Below, in pieces: positions 7,106 through 8,700 of a DNA stretch of 8,700 nt. Below the pieces are notes generated by a model. The model saw nothing but the letters and a program-made list of their open reading frames with translations. It searched no databases and was not told where the DNA came from. This DNA comes from JAEUMW01 sp039807745 (GTDB taxonomy: Bacteria; Pseudomonadota; Gammaproteobacteria; Burkholderiales; JAEUMW01), in assembly GCA_039807745.1 (NCBI GenBank), contig JBDHRV010000147.1, positions 1 through 8,700 on the forward strand, in the 5' to 3' direction. The translations under genes and the position numbers were made by a program. Position 1 is the stretch's first letter; each line of letters opens with the position of its first letter.

Positions 7106-7119
7106 CGGCGGCGGCACGC

Positions 7120-7917
7120 ATGGCTAGCTTCTGGCCCTGGTACCTCGCGCTCGGCGCCTTCGCGGGGTTGCTCGCCGGGCTGCTCGGCATCGGCGGCGGA
7201 CTGGTGCAGGTGCCGCTGCTCGTTTTCCTGTTCGGCTTGCAGCAGTTTGCGCCCGAGCACGTGCTGCATCTCGCGCTCGGAACCGCGATGGCGAGCATCC
7301 TCTTCACCGCCGCCTCGAGCACGTGGGCCCACCACGGCCACGGCGCCGTCAACTGGGGCATCGTCCGGCGCATGGTGCCCGGCATCGCCTTCGGCGTGGC
7401 GCTCGCTGCGATCATCGCCGGCCAGCTGCAGACGCGCTATCTCGCGATCTTCTTTACCGCCTTCGTCTACTTCGCGGCGACCCAGCTCATCCTGAATCTG
7501 CGTCCGAAGGCCTCGCGCACGCTGCCGGGCGCCGGCGGCATGTTCACGGCCGGTGCACTGATCGGCGGCATCTCGAGCCTGGTGGCAGCCGGCGGTGCGC
7601 TGCTGTCGGTGCCCTGGATGGCTTGGTGCAATGTGCGGCTGCACGAGGCGATCGGCACCGCCGCCGCCATCGGTTTTCCGATCGCCATCGCAGGCACCGT
7701 CGGTTACGTCGCCAACGGCTGGGGCGAAGCGCGCCTGCCCGAGTGGAGCCTGGGCTACGTCTATCTCCCGGCGCTCTTCTGGCTCGTGACGGCGAGCATG
7801 GCGATGGCGCCGCTCGGTGCGAAGCTCGCGCACCGGACCTCGACGCGCAACCTCAGGACGCTGTTCGCGCTGCTGCTCTACGTGCTCGCCACGCGCATGC
7901 TGGTGACGCTGGTTTAA
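7120..7917 (+). CDS. TauE/SafE (DUF81) family membrane transporter
   Basis: 265 residues, about eight predicted membrane segments in two internally related halves. The two hallmark repeats are visible: LAGLLGIGGGLVQVPLL near residues 19-34 and GISSLVAAGGALLSVPWM near 150-167, each a Gly-rich re-entrant-like stretch before a helix. Family members export sulfite, sulfoacetate or other small organosulfur anions across the inner membrane; the substrate here cannot be told. No sulfur-metabolism gene is nearby. The Shine-Dalgarno site is poor (a GGCGGCGG run), so translation may lean on coupling to the EVE gene ending 14 bp upstream. The stop codon lies in a TTAA shared with the opposing yajD. Confidence 0.9.
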   Translation: MASFWPWYLALGAFAGLLAGLLGIGGGLVQVPLLVFLFGLQQFAPEHVLHLALGTAMASILFTAASSTWAHHGHGAVNWGIVRRMVPGIAFGVALAAIIAGQLQTRYLAIFFTAFVYFAATQLILNLRPKASRTLPGAGGMFTAGALIGGISSLVAAGGALLSVPWMAWCNVRLHEAIGTAAAIGFPIAIAGTVGYVANGWGEARLPEWSLGYVYLPALFWLVTASMAMAPLGAKLAHRTSTRNLRTLFALLLYVLATRMLVTLV

Positions 7918-8297
7918 TCCTTCGTCTTGAGCCGGGCTTTCAAATCGGCGAAGGGTTGGTGTGTCGCCGGCGTCACTTCACTGCGCCCCGGCGCGTCCGG
8001 CGCCCGGCCGTGCTCGGTCAGGAAGCGCTGGTGCTCGTTCTCGTGGCAGTAGGTGCACAGAAGCTCCCAGTTGCTGCCGTCGGGCGGGTTGTTGTCGTGG
8101 TTGTGGTCGCGGTGATGGACTTCCAGCAGTTGCAGGTTGGCGTGGGTGAACTCCCGGCCGCAGCGCCCGCAAATCCAGGGATAGATCCTGAGCGCCCGCT
8201 CGCGGTAGCCCTGGGCGCGCTCATCGCGCGCGCGCCGCGCTTCGGCGACGACACGGTCGAGTCGGGCGTGATCGGGTCCGGTCTTGAGCTTGGACAT
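7914..8297 (-). CDS. yajD: YajD-like HNH nuclease
   Basis: 127 residues, near E. coli YajD (115), with which the whole core corresponds: YRERALRIYPWICGRCGREF, VHHRDHNHDNNPPDGSNWEL, LCTYCHENEH and a C-terminal PFADLKARLKTK. Zinc ligands are visible as Cys43/Cys46 and Cys81/Cys84. The HNH catalytic set is His61-His62, Asn76 and His85. YajD is a predicted metal-dependent DNA nuclease of unclear physiological role, widespread and not tied to defence islands. Compared with E. coli, the N-terminus has about 15-20 extra charged residues (DRVVAEARRARDER). Start: ATG at 8297 with GGAGG six bases upstream; an in-frame upstream extension to 8441 has no such site. Its stop overlaps the TauE/SafE stop by four bases. 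Confidence 0.93.
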   Translation of the reverse strand: MSKLKTGPDHARLDRVVAEARRARDERAQGYRERALRIYPWICGRCGREFTHANLQLLEVHHRDHNHDNNPPDGSNWELLCTYCHENEHQRFLTEHGRAPDAPGRSEVTPATHQPFADLKARLKTKD

Positions 8298-8393
8298 TGG
8301 GTTCCTCCACCTCGTGAATACTGTAACGCTAAACCCGCGCTCGGCCGATAGAACTAGGCCGTCCCGTTCTGACTCGGTTTCTCGACTTTGCGC

Positions 8394-8399
8394 TATAGT
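8394..8399 (+). promoter_or_regulatory. Probable -10 element upstream of the TIR gene
   Basis: TATAGT in the context CTATAGTTC, the same nine bases found at the zapB-like promoter (4145-4153). It lies 71 bases before the TIR ATG with predicted start near 8406. No -35 hexamer fits well at 16-18 bases. It lies in the 173-bp gap between yajD and the TIR gene, which otherwise holds only the two ribosome sites and a four-codon open frame. Confidence 0.35.
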
Positions 8400-8470
8400 T
8401 CTGCGATGACGAGGGGGTAAGCGGCGAGGGATTGCGAGCACCGCCGAGGCTCGACCAGAGACGAACGAAC

Positions 8471-8700
8471 ATGCCGGCGCAGGTCTTCATCAGCTATGCG
8501 CATGCCGACAACCCGGCTTTCGATACGGACACGAAGGGCTGGGTGACCAACTTCGTCGACCACCTGCAGAAGGCCGTCGGCATGCGGCCCGGCGGCGGCC
8601 AGGTGGAGTTCTGGATGGATCCCCGGCTGGAACCCCAGCGCGCCGTGGACGCCACCTTGCGAGCCCGTATCGTGGCGAGCCAATGCATCGTCGCGTTCCT
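8471..8700 (+). CDS. TIR-domain protein, N-terminal part (3' end outside window)
   Basis: The first 76 codons are visible. They form the start of a bacterial TIR domain: first strand VFISYAHADN (residues 5-14), a helix with WVTNFVDHLQKAV, second strand EFWMDPRLEPQ (46-56), then VDATLRARIVASQCIVAF. Bacterial TIR domains typically hydrolyse NAD+ or make cyclic-ADPR-type signals, often as effectors of anti-phage systems, fused to sensors such as STAND/NACHT, TPR or SAVED modules. The segment holding the catalytic Glu and any fused domain lies outside the window, so enzymatic activity and partner are unknown. Start: ATG at 8471, where the domain begins as in relatives; the ribosome site is weak (GAGA nine bases upstream), and an in-frame TTG at 8432 after GAGGG is an alternative. 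Confidence 0.85.
   Translation, partial: MPAQVFISYAHADNPAFDTDTKGWVTNFVDHLQKAVGMRPGGGQVEFWMDPRLEPQRAVDATLRARIVASQCIVAF

Noticed and set aside
7323..8351. 342-residue open frame on the plus strand crossing TauE/SafE and yajD
   Set aside because: It runs out of frame through two well-supported genes and shows only Arg-rich low-complexity sequence.
8341..8362. Short repeat GGCC-N10-GGCC between yajD and the TIR gene as a possible attachment or operator site
   Set aside because: Arms of four bases in high-GC DNA are expected by chance, and no second copy is visible.
8393..8683. 96-residue minus-strand open frame opposite the TIR gene
   Set aside because: No motif or ribosome site; the plus strand carries the TIR domain.

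Overview
The window is high-GC and compact, and it looks like a proteobacterial chromosome, most likely betaproteobacterial. The evidence is an MsbA-type lipid A exporter, an outer-membrane TonB receptor under a cobalamin riboswitch, and a zapB-like/zapA/6S RNA block followed by EVE and TauE/SafE genes. Most of it is housekeeping. The right edge, which carries a truncated TIR-domain gene, is the only part that looks accessory.

Layout, left to right. Positions 1-1571 (minus) hold the N-terminal 523 residues of msbA, cut by the window edge before Walker B. It has its own near-consensus sigma70 promoter (1606-1634). Upstream on the same strand is btuB (1648-3630), a vitamin B12 TonB-dependent receptor. 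Its mRNA starts with a full cobalamin riboswitch (3761-3973), followed by a leader in which two crossing, mutually exclusive helices could mask or free the Shine-Dalgarno sequence. Diverging from it, on the plus strand, is a two-gene cell-division operon: a 66-residue coiled-coil protein of the TIGR02449/ZapB-like type, predicted to be translated from a leaderless mRNA, overlapping zapA by ATGA. A second strong promoter lies inside zapA and points into the 6S RNA gene (about 4684-4858). A perfect bidirectional terminator (4900-4925) closes the block.

Positions 4962-6488 (minus) encode a 508-residue protein that I can only describe as a long, mostly helical region followed by a degenerate PilZ-like C-terminus. 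It has a possible sigma54 promoter (6557-6571). Diverging from it are an EVE-domain (THYN1-like) gene and a TauE/SafE-family membrane protein gene, 14 bp apart. The TauE/SafE gene ends in a shared TTAA with the convergent HNH nuclease gene yajD. After a 173-bp divergent intergenic region, the window ends inside a TIR-domain protein gene (first 76 codons).

How the parts work together: B12 uptake is controlled by its product through the riboswitch. Z-ring assembly proteins and the 6S global RNA polymerase regulator share one block with nested promoters. Whether the TIR gene, with YajD and EVE nearby, marks a defence locus cannot be decided without the sequence to the right. I see no CRISPR array, insertion sequence, tRNA or rRNA.
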